64,000 nt of DNA from Blastocrithidia nonstop (GCA_028554745.1 JAQOTN010000059.1:62001-126000); one strand, 5' to 3'; positions 1 to 13,297 are shown, counted from the first letter of the stretch. Program-made: numbers and translations. The notes: generated from the letters alone by a model not told the origin.

Positions 1-3000
1 ATGCAAAACCATTTGTACCTTTTTTATTGTTATTATTGTTCATCTACACATTATGCATTTTATCTTTGTTCACCTGTTCTTCGTCTTACTATTATTCTTC
101 CTCATACTCGTATTCATATTATTACTACGCTTATTATTCTAGTTTTTGTTATTCATGTTTATTTACTAATTATTTCTTCTCATCTGACTTCTACAACTAT
201 TATTACTATTATTAATATTCATACTATTCTTCTTCTTCTTCTTCTTCCTCTTCCTCCTATTCGTATTCATATTCTTCTTCATCTTCATCTTCATCTTCAC
301 TAACACCATGTGTTTTATTCGTTTGCCATGTTTGATTTGTAGTAATGATTGGCTAGGAATACGCCTCATGTGTAAATGGCTTTGTAGTGTTATTATTCGT
401 CGGTAGTGGTAGCGGCAAACGACTTGAGGATAACTCGTTTGTCAGTGGTGGACCTAATACACGTAAATTTTCGTGTGCCTACTTGTTTTGATCTTTTAAG
501 TGTTACTTGTGGCCTTGTAGGCTAACAATATCAGGCTTTACTTGTTACTACTATTAGTACTACTACTACGAAGAAGATGATGATGATGATTTCTCTTCCC
601 TACCATTTTGTAAATCCATACCTCATTGCCCACTCTCATCTCCATCTTACAAACAACGAAGCGATTGCAATGCCGTTATCTTTTGACGAAACAGCTTAAT
701 CTGGTCTCGTGCTAACGAGTCGTCATTGGCACCAGTGACTTGACGAAAGACGAGGTAAATGAGCACCTCAATCTCATTCATGTTAAACAAGGTGTAATCT
801 CCTGTGGCAATCAGGTCATTCACTACATCTCGATTTAGTATGTACTGCAAAAAGAGCACTGGACGTGTAAACGAGTGGCTAATCGATTACCGTACATCAT
901 TGTCTAGTGGCAAGATAAGTTGTAGTGCGGTTTGCATGACGAGTAAGTCGGTTTGTAATCGAGCTAACCCAGCATGGCTAATGGCCTTATCACGTAATCG
1001 GGCCAGCTCTTGTAAAATTAATTCACTGGCCGGTTGGGCTAAAGTAAATGCCACATATTTAATCCGAGACAATGGCAAGTATTGCTTCATGAGACTCAAT
1101 AATTTGTTAAGATGTCGCACATAGGCCTGCACAAAGGTGTCTGCGGCACTCGAGACGGCTACCACGTTGTACGACTCATCACGAAGTTGAGGCAAGTAGC
1201 GAAAGGCAAGAAAGCGAGCCTCAATGGATAAGTAAAACAATGCCGCCTGTGCGAGCGTGCACAATCGACGCAAGTGATCGGCCATACGCACTCGCTGCTG
1301 TAATCTACGCGAGCTACTTCGCTTATTGATATTATTACTATTTTGTTTATTTTGATGCATGCGAGTAAGGTTAAATTTTTACAAGAGACGTAAAATGTGT
1401 GCTCCAGGTACACTTTACTACTCCTCTTCACTGTTCAAGCATTTAGTATTTTTAACACCATACGAGGAGGCAAGTCGATCTACCTCATCCCGCTCATCGC
1501 ATTCATAATATAATTACTGCTATTAATATTAGTGTGACTTTTGTTTGTTTTTTTAATAACTAGTGTATCTTGTGCCTAAATAATGTGATTGTTATTTTCG
1601 CTCGTGCAGAGGGCATGACGACTTGTCGCTACTTTGCAAAATCATTCGCTGTAGTAATCGCCGTCAGCGTGAGGAGACGTTGTACTTGATAAGTTGTCCA
1701 CACAGCCACTCCGTTGAGGTGCACAAGACGGCCAAACCAACAATAGCCCCATCATCCTGTAGCATTAACTCACTCGCAGGTAAAATACCAATTTTTTCAT
1801 CGAGTACATGATCTGACTTGTTTTTATTGTTTAGCATTTTCGTAGTTTCTACCACCGGTGTACTCTTATTATTATCTGCATCTTTACCAAAGTTATCTTT
1901 CCCCTAAAACTAATTGTTGTCATTGTTACTTGTTTTAATAAATTAACGTTGTCAGTCATCGGCGTTGTAGTCATCCATCTACAGTGCCAGTTGTGCCTCT
2001 AACGCACGTGCGCTACTCAAGTGATACTCATGTCCACTGGTTCGTTGGGCACTATTGTACTCATAGTACAAATACAACTGACGATCTATTCACTTGTGTG
2101 ACTGACGCAGATTACTGTGCTACGCACTCAACCTGGCTCACTGTGCGTTTCACGTACACGCAAAGGCGTTTTAGAAGGCGTTGTTGATGAGTTTGTACGC
2201 AATCGTACCTTTTGTAAGTCACTGTAGCTTGTTTTTCAAGAAAACGGCCAATTCAATAATTAGTGCCTACGACGTAGATCGTTCAATTAATTAGGCCAGA
2301 GAGGCTGGAAAGATACGACGTAGTTTGGCAAATTTGCCAACCACTTTGCCCACATATGAAACACACGATAAGATTGGGAAATCGCAATACGGCACAGTTA
2401 CCGTAGGTCATACTCCACCTTGTTGCCGTTTATTACTATTAGAATTCACAAATTCACTTGAAATAGATGTAGATGCATTCGTATTGGTGGTAGAATAGTT
2501 ACCTGACACATCACACTTTTTGTTGTTACTATTATTATTATTATTATTTTTTTCATCATCCGTGTTGTGTAGTTTCACTTAGCTGATATCACTCATCTCA
2601 CTAAACAGCTTTTGTAGCTGCTGTGAGTGAAACAGTTATAGTGTGGGCACATAGGCCGATCGCAAAAAGCGCCGAAAGAAGCCTAAAATACTGTCTTATT
2701 GATTTACACGTCTAAATTCGGGTACCCGGTCACAGGCTCGTTTGTAAAAACGATTAGCACACGAGTAACACGTTAACACGTTCATCGAGGTGAAAACAAA
2801 TCATGAACGCAGCTGAGAGGCCTGCACTAACACCAACGGAGCTGGGCCATTGCTAGCTAACAGCCGTTTGCTATTTTTACTATTGTTAGTATACCTGTTT
2901 GATGTAAAGTTGGGAAGTGCAACATCCTACATCATTGTGGTAAATGGACGTGTTTCATTGCGCTTACCTCCATGAACATCACTCTGAGCTTTACGGGCAG

Positions 3001-6000
3001 CTGCCGCGATGCTAAATGAGATGGTGCCAGTCTACTCTATCATCTTTAGCAGCCCAGTTGAGGAGACAAAGCCGCTGAGCAGCTTATCGAGTGAGTAGTT
3101 ATAGTTATAGTCTACTGCAGTAGAAGAAGAAGAAGTAGAATAATAATTATTATTACTACTATTATTACCAATATTTCGAGTAAATAGCGCATTTCGCTGC
3201 AGGCGTGAAGTGATTCGTTGTTCACGCAGAAAGGGTGCCAACGTGACCAGGTCATCTCATTCAACTTACACATCTTTCGCATCACACAAAACGTGAAAGA
3301 TAAACTACACATGATAGTTTAACTGAGACCATAACACCTGTAAATCTCAATACTGCATAAACGTCTGTACATCACTAATGAGCAATGAACGAACAAAGGC
3401 GTCCATGGTTTACTGAATTAGATTTTGTACTTATGACACCACACGTGATTGAACTGTACTGTTTTCGTGTTGTGCCTTGTTGATTGCCTCATTCAACTAT
3501 TTGTACATGGATGATAATGTGAGAGGTGCTTCAAGTTTTTGTGTGTTTTACACATTCGTTGTACTGTTTTTAGCTTTTTGATTATTGTTAACATTAATAT
3601 TATGAATATCGGCACTTTGTACTGCTCTATCAATCATACCTTGTAAATCAAACGCACTGTGTAAAGACATCAAAAAGGAAACGGTAGAACGATAGCTTTA
3701 CAAGTTAGCTGCTTCTTCTACCTTTTCCTTATTATTGCTATTTTTATTAATGTTTTCTTCATTTATCATTTTATCTTTACTATCATTATCATTATTTTTA
3801 TTGTTGATGGTCTCCTTTTGCTGCTTTTATTGTTGTTTCTGTTGTGAGACTAGTACAAATCGATTTACCTAGGCTCTACTAGCGGACTCGTACTGCTTCA
3901 GCATCTCCATGAGTTTATGGGGCAATAATCGAAGACGTGTGATGGACTAGGACGATAACGAATGCAGCGAGTGAGCAATGAGTCGAGTATGATCAATACG
4001 TCACTGACTACTGGTAGCGCTGACATCAAATGAAATGGGTTGAACTAAAAATTACGACAAAAACGGGAACTGTGCTACACAGATAATATTGTGCAGGTAA
4101 AACGCATTTCGTAATATTTTTTACAGTTAGGTGAAGAGTGCATTGAGTAATGCATGCATCTCATGCGATTGCAACGTGGCAATCGCCTCATCTAACGACG
4201 TAATATCATCCATGAGTTCAAAGGCACGAATACGAAGTGTGTACACCGTCGTAGTAGTACTGGTAGAATTAGAATTAAGATTTGGAGAGCTGCCATCTGC
4301 CAAAGTAGAATAAAGTGAAGAAAGAGAGGTAGAGGTTTATGTATTACCATAGTGAAATGCATTTGCAATATTGCTACTGCTACTTCCACCGTGTTGAGTT
4401 TGTTGTTGTTGCTGTCGTCTTCGTCAAACATCGTACAAGCGTAGGAAATGGGCAATGAATAATTCAATATTTCGCGTAGCTCGTGCGAAAAAGGCCTCAT
4501 GAAACGTTTACATTTGATTCAGCGCATGTAGACTCTTCACACACAGTGGAATAAAACGTAAATAATCGTTTACGTTGACATTCAGGTGAACATCATCAAC
4601 AAAAGAGCGGTATATCTTGGCCAACAAGGATAATTCTTATTATTACTATTATTACGACAACGTGTCTTCTGCTTTTTATTACTTCATATTGTTGTGTTGT
4701 TATTCTTCTTATTATTTAACAATTTTTTACATATCATGTGTTGCCTAGCTATTCATTCGTTCCTGCACATCATTTCTACTTCAGTAATGTTAGACTACTT
4801 GCTGCATGGTAGGGGTGGTGGTATGGCGTAGGTCATCGGTCTGAGAACTTTACACTAATAAAGCATGCAATAACAATTGAGCATCTACCGCCATAAGCCG
4901 CTCTTGACGGAAAATACACGATAGCAAGTCTTCAATAATTTTCAAGTGTAAACTAGACCAGGTACTTTACAATCGCTCTAACAAGACACGTGTTACACGA
5001 ATACGTGACAGACTAGGCTGAGCCAGTCATGCGCGTTGTCGTTTCATCAGCAGTGCCGCTCGGTAGTAGTGCCTCTGTGCAATACACACCTGTACCTCAT
5101 GTTCCATCTGCATGACCTACTGTACATGATGAAGTATCAATGAGGAAATCATCGACTTGGCAGCTCGAAGGCGCAAATTGCGAAGTGGATTGACATGATT
5201 CTACAGGGCGAAGGAGGCCTGCGCTAACTGTTGTTTGAGTCGTGCAAAGCGATCATCACTGCCAGAGACGGCGACGATCATTTAGGAGAAATGCGCAATG
5301 GCATTGGTGAATTGCATGTGATGGTCTTCCACATAATGCGATAGTGCATCGTCAATATCACCTTGTAGATCTACATAAGGCTCGAGTAGTTCATCGATTT
5401 ATTATGCGGTGGTTTACTCCCCGGTGTCTTATAGGGCAATAATGCCCAAAACGTGTTCATGTGGTACAAAGGAGGTGGAGAGTAAAATGGGGTCTACTTC
5501 ATCAAACAACTCACGTGTGGTTCGGACAAACTGCCTATCCGATTCATTCAACTACGCCAATTTGTCATCCAAGTCATCGTTTTCTTCCTCTTTTTGTACC
5601 TCTTATACACACTACGCATATTACAAACCATTATTACTACAAAGTACATCACCACTATTACCCACATTAACACCATTAATATTATTGGTGATGATATTGT
5701 TGTTGTTAGTTAGGTTGGTAGATCCGGCTCGAAACAGCTGTCGTGCTATGCCATTACTGTTATTATTCATTAACCTACCTGTTTTGCGTGATGAGTACAT
5801 TTGATATTGTTGTGGTTGTTGTTATTGTAGCTTTGGTTTCTGGTTTATTGATGATGATGATGATGGTGGCGGTTATCTATAATTGTTTGCTTTATATTAT
5901 TACTTATTATTCTTATTAATAACATTTTGTTACATGCCTGGTGATCTAGGTGAGTAATGATCTACGGATTACGTCTATTATTACTGTTACTACTATGAAT

Positions 6001-6376
6001 ACTATGCCTATTATTTGTGTTATATATTATTTTGTATTTATTTGTTTTGTTGCTAACGTTACATTTATTTCACGTTTAGTTTCATGGAAGCCTACACGAG
6101 TTCATCCGAATCGGTGCGAAGGTGAGTTGGGTCAATCACATCATTGTCAAACTCGTTGCCAATGGCATGGACACTGCCTCGTGCATTCTACCGCAGAAAC
6201 GCACCCGCACCTGCCAAATCATCTCCACGTGATTGTAACTATACTACCTAATTATTATTATCCACGAAATTAGTATTTGTTCTAAATTGTGATTGCGGTA
6301 ATGCAGAAACGGAGCTGATAACGTTAGCTTGAGGTATGGCAGACGAGCCTATGGCATTATATCGTCATGCACACAT
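1..6376 (-). CDS. SEC8: Exocyst complex subunit Sec8 (EXOC4), very long, 3' end beyond window
   Basis: One frame, read with TAG/TAA=Glu and TGA=Trp, stays open from the ATG at 6376-6374 (MCAWRYNAIGSS) to the window edge: 2125 codons without a shift. Residues about 305-530 resemble the Sec8 N-terminal helical region (SHYVEDHHMQFTNAIAHF, then QVCIAQRHYYRAALLM). Residues about 1690-1910 resemble the Sec8 C-terminal region (ALFYLSIEARFLAFRYL; FVQAYVRHLNKLLSLMKQYL; FNMNEIEVLIYLVFRQVTG). Sec8 tethers secretory vesicles to the plasma membrane within the exocyst. Animal Sec8 is about 970 residues; this copy is more than twice that, owing to an acidic N-terminus, Asn/Ser-rich insertions and a Glu-rich tail. 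The real stop is uncertain: a TAA at 649-647 directly follows the conserved part, but the codons after it still look coding. Identity is by remembered family pattern. Confidence 0.8.
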
Positions 6377-6734
6377 TGCTAATACTAGATTATAATTATC
6401 TAATTAATAAATGAAATGTAAAAGTCTATGATAATAATACAGTTTTACTAACACTATTAGTAAATATTTGTAATTTAACAAAAAAAAAGTTTATTAGTTT
6501 TTAATCATAAATTATAACATTTTTGACAATATCATTGATAATCACATACACAAATTATTAAAATTTTAAATTATTTATACTGGTATGTCATTATAGATAA
6601 GAATAAATACATAGAATAAAAGTACAAAAATAACAAACCAAACTAAATTAACATAAATTACAAATAATAATAATAATGATTGTTAGTTGTTTACAACCAT
6701 TCATTACACTTTTTTCTTCAATAGGCCATTACTT
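6377..6734. other. Intergenic spacer, RPS11 to SEC8
   Basis: AT-rich spacer with no coding-like stretch on either strand. It should contain the RPS11 3' UTR and the spliced-leader acceptor for SEC8. Confidence 0.6.
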
Positions 6735-7259
6735 TTAATTCTTGGTGAACTTCTTACCCAACTTATCTGCCGCAGTCTTTGACACCACTTCCAGTACATT
6801 GTACCGCACCGTCTTACTTAATGGACGACACTGACCAATGACCACCTCATCACCCTTTTTAGGGTCAAAGGCAGGGCTGCAGTGAACCGCTAACGATTTA
6901 TGACGCTTCTGATAACGCTGATATTTTTTAATGAAGTGAAGATAGTTACGACGAATAATAATGGTACGGTCCATCTTGGTGGAGTGCACGATACCGCGTA
7001 AGATACGTCCACGAATGACGACGTTGCTCGTGAATGGACACTTACGGTCAATGTATTTCCCGTTGAGGGCTTGCTTGGGTGTCTTGAAGCCTAAACCAAC
7101 TTTTTTAGAGTAGCGAATATGACCAGAGGCGTTTAGTAGTTTACTACTGGGCTTGTGAATATTTTCATTAACTCCGGTCTGACGCTGATAGGCCTTGGCG
7201 TGTTGAATGGTGGCATCCACGGCGTGGGTGCGGAAGTAGTTTTGTGGTGCAGCCGACAT
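6735..7259 (-). CDS. RPS11: 40S ribosomal protein S11 (uS17)
   Basis: A 174-residue protein with the uS17/S11 signature: [20 protein letters not shown], then [36 protein letters not shown] and [19 protein letters not shown], followed by the [17 protein letters not shown] segment. It binds 18S rRNA in the small ribosomal subunit. It is the only gene here that is intact under the standard code: no in-frame TAG, TAA or TGA, and its few Glu residues use GAA/GAG. The stop TAA at 6737-6735 is followed two codons later by a second in-frame TAA. The start is the ATG at 7259, giving the expected length. A candidate trans-splice AG lies about 15 bases upstream of the ATG. Confidence 0.97.
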   Translation of the reverse strand: MSAAPQNYFRTHAVDATIQHAKAYQRQTGVNENIHKPSSKLLNASGHIRYSKKVGLGFKTPKQALNGKYIDRKCPFTSNVVIRGRILRGIVHSTKMDRTIIIRRNYLHFIKKYQRYQKRHKSLAVHCSPAFDPKKGDEVVIGQCRPLSKTVRYNVLEVVSKTAADKLGKKFTKN

Positions 7260-7722
7260 GATGTGTTTACGTAGCTGTTATATATCTTATTACAACAAAA
7301 ATAATTTGTGTTCAAGAAAATGATGTGAGAAAGATCATCAAAAAAGATCATATAAAATGAAATAATCAATACGAAAAAAAGTATTTAGTGCAATCCATTT
7401 AAATCTCGTGTCTTTTACAACATCATAAAATTATTTTTCCATGAAAGTAAAAACATATAAATATAAAATAGGGCAAACGAAGATAAGGTTTTGTGGTAAA
7501 GTCGTACACAAACAATAATGAATATACAGAAAGAGAAATACGTATTGTTTAATTGTTGCAAAACAACAACAACCTGTAATAAAAAACAATAAACACAATG
7601 TTACAATTACATTAACAAAAGAAAAACTTATATAAAAGTTAAATAACTCTATTTTGTAAATTAACTTATGCTATAGTTTTTTTTTAATAAAAGAAAACAA
7701 ACTAATATATCAAATTTCTTTT
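7260..7722. other. Intergenic spacer
   Basis: AT-rich spacer between the multi-TM gene and RPS11; nothing recognisable beyond short homopolymer runs. Confidence 0.6.
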
Positions 7723-9576
7723 TTACGTTTTTGTGCGTGTTTGTTGCTAATTTGATTAAAGCTATACCGTATCTTCTGTAGCATCATTAGTGCGAGTTGC
7801 TGCATTTTCGGCTTGAGGTTCATTTTGTACAGTATTGTTGCCTTTGCTAGGCTATGTAATTGCCACTGGTGGAGGCGGAGGAGGAGGAGAGTAGGTGTGA
7901 TTGCTTGTATTGCCAATCAAACCATTATTAGACGATAACAACAGTCCACTGGGTTTGCCTAACATTATCGCATTGTTGTTACTACTGCGACTATTATTAT
8001 CACCACCACTACTTTTACTATTATTGGTCAAGTGAGATGAATGGTGCTAATCATCTTGTACCAGTTTATTGTTAATATTATTATTACTGTCTTTATTATT
8101 CAGATGAAGATGATTATCTTCTTCGAGGAGAAGAGACGAAGAAGAGATGTGTGAGGCAGGATCGTCATGAAGCTAGGCGTGCTCACTCTACACACGTTCA
8201 CGTACATCTGGGGTAAGGACAGAGCTTTCATCGGTGGTCAAGTGCGATGGATGAGGTCTGCCATAGTTAAATTATTTTTATTTATGCTATCGTAAATGTC
8301 CATGACGTCCACGTCGTACCCCGTGAATGAGTGAGCGATGATCTATTTTTTGCGTTGGTTTTTTAGTATTGTACTTTTATGACTACTACTTCTATTAGTT
8401 TTAGTAAATGTGAGAATTTTTATTATAATTATTGTTGCTATTACTCATGTTTGTTGAATTAAACTTGTTTACTTGACTTCTTGATGCATTATTGCCAACA
8501 ACCATCTGACTATCAGACACCAATGCCGGTGTGGTTAACTCAGCGTTATTTGTCTTAATATTGTTGCTGCTTCTACTTCTAGATTTAATCTATTGCGATG
8601 TTAATAATGGTGATGGTATATTTTTATTTCGTGCAGTGACGTTTTATCGCTACGTTGGGATTTGCGAGCTATACGATGTGGCCGATAACATGGCGGTGGG
8701 TTTTATGGTGGCAGAGGGCAACTACACCACAGGTACACTCTGTGTACTCTACAGGTTGTGTAAGGAAGGTAAGTGTGATAATGCAAGATTATTTGTAGGC
8801 TACGTACTTGCATTCACATTTACATTTTGTTGTTGTTACTGTTGTTGTTGTAGCAGCTACTCCATGCGTGCCCGATCGGCTTTGATCATCTCATCTCGCG
8901 GGTTTTTGTGAAGTAGATTGTACAGTGCCACCAGGGCATTAATGATAAATGCGGCGAGTGAGATAAAATACGAAACGTACAATTCAATGTACGGTAACAC
9001 AGAGTGGTAGTAGTTACGACGAAGGTAGGCATCTGGAAAGCAATACACCACATAATCATCTAATATTTTGTTTTAGGTGTTAATACTCAGCACAATCACA
9101 ATACCCATTACCATTAGTAGCACCTCTCACGTCGTCAGCATGTCTTTACGAAAGACCACAAAGTGGTATCGCAGCTCATGTGTGTTGGTCTCAAATCATA
9201 TTCGATTAATCGCACTGAGCACCATATGACACCCTGTTACGGCAAACAGGTAGCGAATGTTTTGTACCCCTCGGCTCACAAAGTAACCGACATTACCTGG
9301 ATTAATTTGAAACTGCACGTTGGTGAAAAACGCATGAGACCGGGTTACGTTGTAATTACAGCCTGGCTACAGGTATGGTGCGGTGAGTTGCAAATCGGAT
9401 TTGGAGAAGAACGCATTGGTCATTGAGTTGGATGCGTTTACGGCGGTGCGAATAATGGCGGCTAAGAAGCAGGCAATCTGCATGGCAACGATAATCGTAT
9501 TGGCCCGTGAGAATCACTTCTACCCGCGTGTTCGGGTCAGATGAAAGGCTTGCTGATCTTTACCGTATATATGCAT
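7723..9576 (-). CDS. Hypothetical multi-pass membrane protein with Asn/Ser-rich tail
   Basis: 617 residues in one frame from the ATG at 9576 (MHIYGKDQQAFHLTR) to the TAA at 7725-7723. Four hydrophobic segments are visible: about residues 27-46, 107-128, 148-165 and 199-221. Residues after about 225 form a long hydrophilic tail with a poly-Gln patch and many Asn/Ser, a Pro run (SPPPPPPPVA) and several Glu read from TAG/TAA. The loop between TM1 and TM2 holds a Cys (EPGCNYNVTRSHAFF) and could face a lumen. I do not recognise the family. In-frame TGA falls in places where Trp is natural (GEKWFSRA, RIWFETN, TTWEV). An in-frame TAA nine codons before the end could in principle terminate slightly earlier. 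Confidence 0.7.
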
Positions 9577-11055
9577 ATCAATTATAGTTTATACAGAACA
9601 AAAACAAAAAATGCAATCTTGAATAAAAATAAATTATAAAAAGGTTGTTGTTTGTAGTGAAATACTGTGCTGAAGATAGGAATATCTATATTTTTTAAAA
9701 AATCAAATCCTATGGTAAATTGTATATATTTGCAATAAAAAAGAAGGGAGAAAAGATCATTACAAACCAAGAACATAGTGAGTAACTGTATGAAGCTATT
9801 TCTCAATATCATGCGTTTTTTTGTACAGACGACCATTACGCAATAAACAAAAAATATTAATAAAATTGTTTCACGCTTACAAAGAAACACACACAATGCG
9901 CTATTTAGTCTAATATTATTATTATCAATGCTGTGGTAAAGGTGAGGAGAGCGTTTACAGTGACAAAACTCATTTATCATGACTACAGAGAATCGATGCA
10001 ATAGTTAATTTATTATATAAATATACATATATATATATATATATATATATCACCTTACATCAACTCGAAAGTGTCAACTAAATCTTCAGCACTGCTACTT
10101 TTTCATGCTATCTAATTCTCTTTATATAAATGTAACTATGGTTTATCGTCAATAAATGCACATTACACCTGTCTCTATCTTTTTTTTATTACCCTCGGTC
10201 ATGAACAAAACGCAATCACAGATTAAACGAAAAAGTAGAATGTATAAATAAATGAAACACAACATTTTAGTAAGTTTTTAAGGTTATTTTATGCTTATAT
10301 TATCAACAGTATTTTACTTAATCATTTGATAACTAATCTTCTTTATTTATTCGAAATAAGGTTTTAAAATTGTAAAGTATTTGAAGCTGAGTATTCTATA
10401 AAACGAGGTTAACGTCAGTCATTCTAGGCAATAGTGCCATGCCAACACGTCACTACGTCATTAATAAATCTTTACTTCGATTGACTTTACATGAAAGCTA
10501 CAATCTATCTATTTTTTAATCAAATAACCCTTTTTTCTACTTTGCCAAATTTTTTTTGTATTTCATATTGACTCCGCTGTTATCTCATTTCTGCAAGTAT
10601 AGAAAAAATTGTTAATATACTTCTTTTTTATAATTATTTATTTTTAACATACAAAAAATTTTATATTTTTTATTAACAACTTTAATAACAAAATTTATCA
10701 TTTCATTTTCTGTAGATACATTTATATGTATTATCTTTATAAATCAACAACAAAAAAAATATTTGAATGTATATGTGTGCAAGTTTCACTTTGATATTTT
10801 TGTTTCTTTACTTTGTGTCAAAAAAAATAATACAGATAATTAATAAACAAAAAGTGCAATCATTTTTGCATTCTAATACTCTATCACAACACACATGTTA
10901 TTTGCTGTATATTTGTGTGTCTGTGTCCGAAGACACATTGCAATAAAAAAATGTGAATAAATCTGATAATTTATGCTTTATGTTCATGCGAAATTAAAGT
11001 GAAACTATAATCAATAAAACACTATAAAATTTTAGTAACATTAGTTATTAGTTTT
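9577..11055. other. Intergenic spacer with AT repeat
   Basis: About 1.5 kb of AT-rich sequence between SUB2 and the multi-TM gene. It contains a pure AT repeat. A 139-codon minus-strand open stretch at 9582-10001 has the composition of the spacer and no family features, so it is not called. Confidence 0.6.
10027..10050. repeat. (AT)12 simple repeat
   Basis: Perfect alternating AT run in the spacer. Confidence 0.95.
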
Positions 11056-12363
11056 TTACTTATTCATGTACTGACTCTCGTTCAGCTGTCCTTTGATGTC
11101 GGTTAGCTCTTTTACCTGCATCTCAAATCGATCTTGTACCTCCTTCATGATACCAGCATCGGTGTACTTGCGATTTTCACGGCGAATCTACTTCTCACCG
11201 TCGGTGATGAAGGCCACGGTGAGGCCCTTGGTACCGAAACGACCAGCGCGTCCAACTCGGTGCAAATAGCTATCCGGATCAGAGGCCATGTCAAACTGAA
11301 CGACTAGGTTGATGCGATCAATATCCACACCACGACCAAATAAATCGGTAGCTACTACAATTCGGGTGTGGTTACTCTTACAGCTTTCATAGACACGAAG
11401 ACGATCATTCTGCTCCATTCGTGAGTGCACCGCCTGCGATGGGAATTTCAGTTGCTGCAGTTGTCGGTTAAGCGCCTCACACCGTTCTACCGAGGAGGTG
11501 AAAATAATCGCCTGGTTAAATTACACCGCATCCAGAATATCACACAACCGACGAAGCTTCTCTGCCTCGGTGACGTTCATGTAGTACTGGGCCAATCCAT
11601 GTAAGGTTAACTTTGCCCGCTGATCCACGTAAATCTACGTAGGGTTGTTCATAAATTTTTTGGCCACCTGACGCATCTGATCGGTCATTGTGGCAGAGAA
11701 CATCATCACCTGTTTTTCTTTGGGCAGGCGCATAAAGATTTACTGTACATCACGTCGCATCTTAATATCCTACAAGCAGCGATCAAACTCATCGACGACG
11801 AACCACTTGACGTGACTGACATCAAGTGCCTTGAGTTGAATAAGTGCCTTGAGACGACCAGGTGTACCAACCACAATCGCAGGAGTAGAACGCTTTAGCT
11901 GACGAATATTCTCATCCTATGGAATGCCACCAAAGAACACCCCAGTGGTGGCATGAGGCAAATACTTATTAAATCGCTTAAACTACTGCTCAATCTGGTA
12001 GGCCAGCTCACGTGCGTGAACGAGGATGATGGCTTGGCAGTATGGCTTCTGTCCCTCAGGGACTTTATCGAGTTGCTCCAGTAATGCAAACACAAAGACA
12101 GCCGTCTTACCCATGCCTGATTTTGCTTGAGCTAAGATGTCCGCACCTAGCATGGCTTGAGGTAGTGCCTGATGTTGCACCTAGGATGGGTGCTCAAAGC
12201 CGTTTTCACGAATTGCATTAGCCAACTCACTCTTCAAACAGAAATCTTGAAAGCCACCAAGTGCTACTGCGCTGTGTGAACCCATTCCTACACCTATGTT
12301 CGATGTACTAACAACGGTGGTCTTGATCTCATCTCCGTCAAAGTCAGCGAGTTCGGCACTCAT
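11056..12363 (-). CDS. SUB2: DEAD-box RNA helicase SUB2/UAP56 (DDX39)
   Basis: 435 residues in a single frame. ATP-dependent RNA helicase of mRNA export (TREX); nuclear in other eukaryotes. Motif I AKSGMGKT is at residues 80-87, the DECD box reads DEFD at 191-194, followed by FSAT, then [18 protein letters not shown] and HRVGRAGR; all are in the family order, and the C-terminus resembles UAP56. Eight in-frame TAG codons occur; at least five sit where human DDX39B has Glu (EHPS-E-VQH, CL-E, DVQ-E-IF, NPT-E-IYVD, DAV-E-FNQ). The start was taken at [12 protein letters not shown] (12363), because UAP56 proteins begin with a short acidic stretch; an in-frame ATG exists 36 bases upstream. The stop is TAA at 11058-11056, with another in-frame TAA five codons on. 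A pyrimidine-rich stretch and an AG lie just upstream of the start. Confidence 0.97.
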
Positions 12364-12370
12364 TATTGTA

Positions 12371-12386
12371 CTTTGTAAAGAGAGAG
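12371..12386 (-). promoter_or_regulatory. Candidate spliced-leader acceptor of SUB2
   Basis: On the minus strand a CTCTCTCTTT pyrimidine run (12386-12377) is followed by an AG at 12372-12371, seven bases before the chosen ATG. This is the layout expected of a kinetoplastid trans-splice acceptor, but the run is short and other AGs lie nearby. Confidence 0.3.
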
Positions 12387-13297
12387 TAATGTAGTACAAA
12401 TTATAATATTATATAAATTATCTCTTCAAAAAGGAGGTATGAGAAAAATTATCTTTCTTTCGTAAACTATATACTATAACTTTTTACTATTACTACAAAT
12501 ATTGATAAATACAATGGAGAGTATTGACAAATAAAAAAAATAATACAAATTGCAATTTACATGATGTCAAATCGGTAATACAACCAACTGGTAAATATAT
12601 CGTTTTGTGAAGTTTGTCACGTGCAAAATGTTTACATTAACCTTATTTATTCTTTGCGTACGCTAGATTATTTTGTTGCGTAATCGATACTATAGTTGTG
12701 ATTAACATTACAAACCGAGAAAAAATGAAGGAAGTAATAATAAATAAATAAAGAAAGCTAATTACGCTACAAACGGTACGTTAAACGACATCAATCAGTG
12801 ATTAAATTATTCTTTTACAAATTAACATTTGATTTTGTGTACACAACTTGTATCTCGATCACGTACTAACACACCTACTATTCAATCAAATATTTTCTTC
12901 TATTTGCGAATCTGCTAATTTTTATCTTACAAGAATAACAAAGCTAACTAAACACACTTTTTTTATAAAAACAATTAACGTTTTTACTATCAATTTTATT
13001 TTTTTCACAGTAATCGCATTCACTTACTAACAAATAATAAAAAAATATGTAAATAGTGTATTTGACGCTGCATCTTTGCATATACATATACACATGTACA
13101 CGCAAAATGAAGAAAAAAAACAGTAACAATAAAAATTGTAAAAATACTCTTCTTCAACATAACACCTAAAGTATTTGTGTGCATAAATGAAATGAAAGCA
13201 AAATTACAAAACAAACATACAAAGTAAAAGATTGCATGTTTGCTGTGGCGTCAAACAACGTTTATTTTTTCTGAGAGGTATTAATTACGCTTTCTTT

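Noticed and set aside
5409-5804. 131-codon plus-strand open frame
   Set aside because: Antisense shadow of the Asn-rich part of SEC8, whose minus frame continues on both sides.
9582-10001. 139-codon minus-strand frame with a start codon
   Set aside because: It has spacer composition, hydrophobic noise and no family features, and it ends six bases before the multi-TM start.
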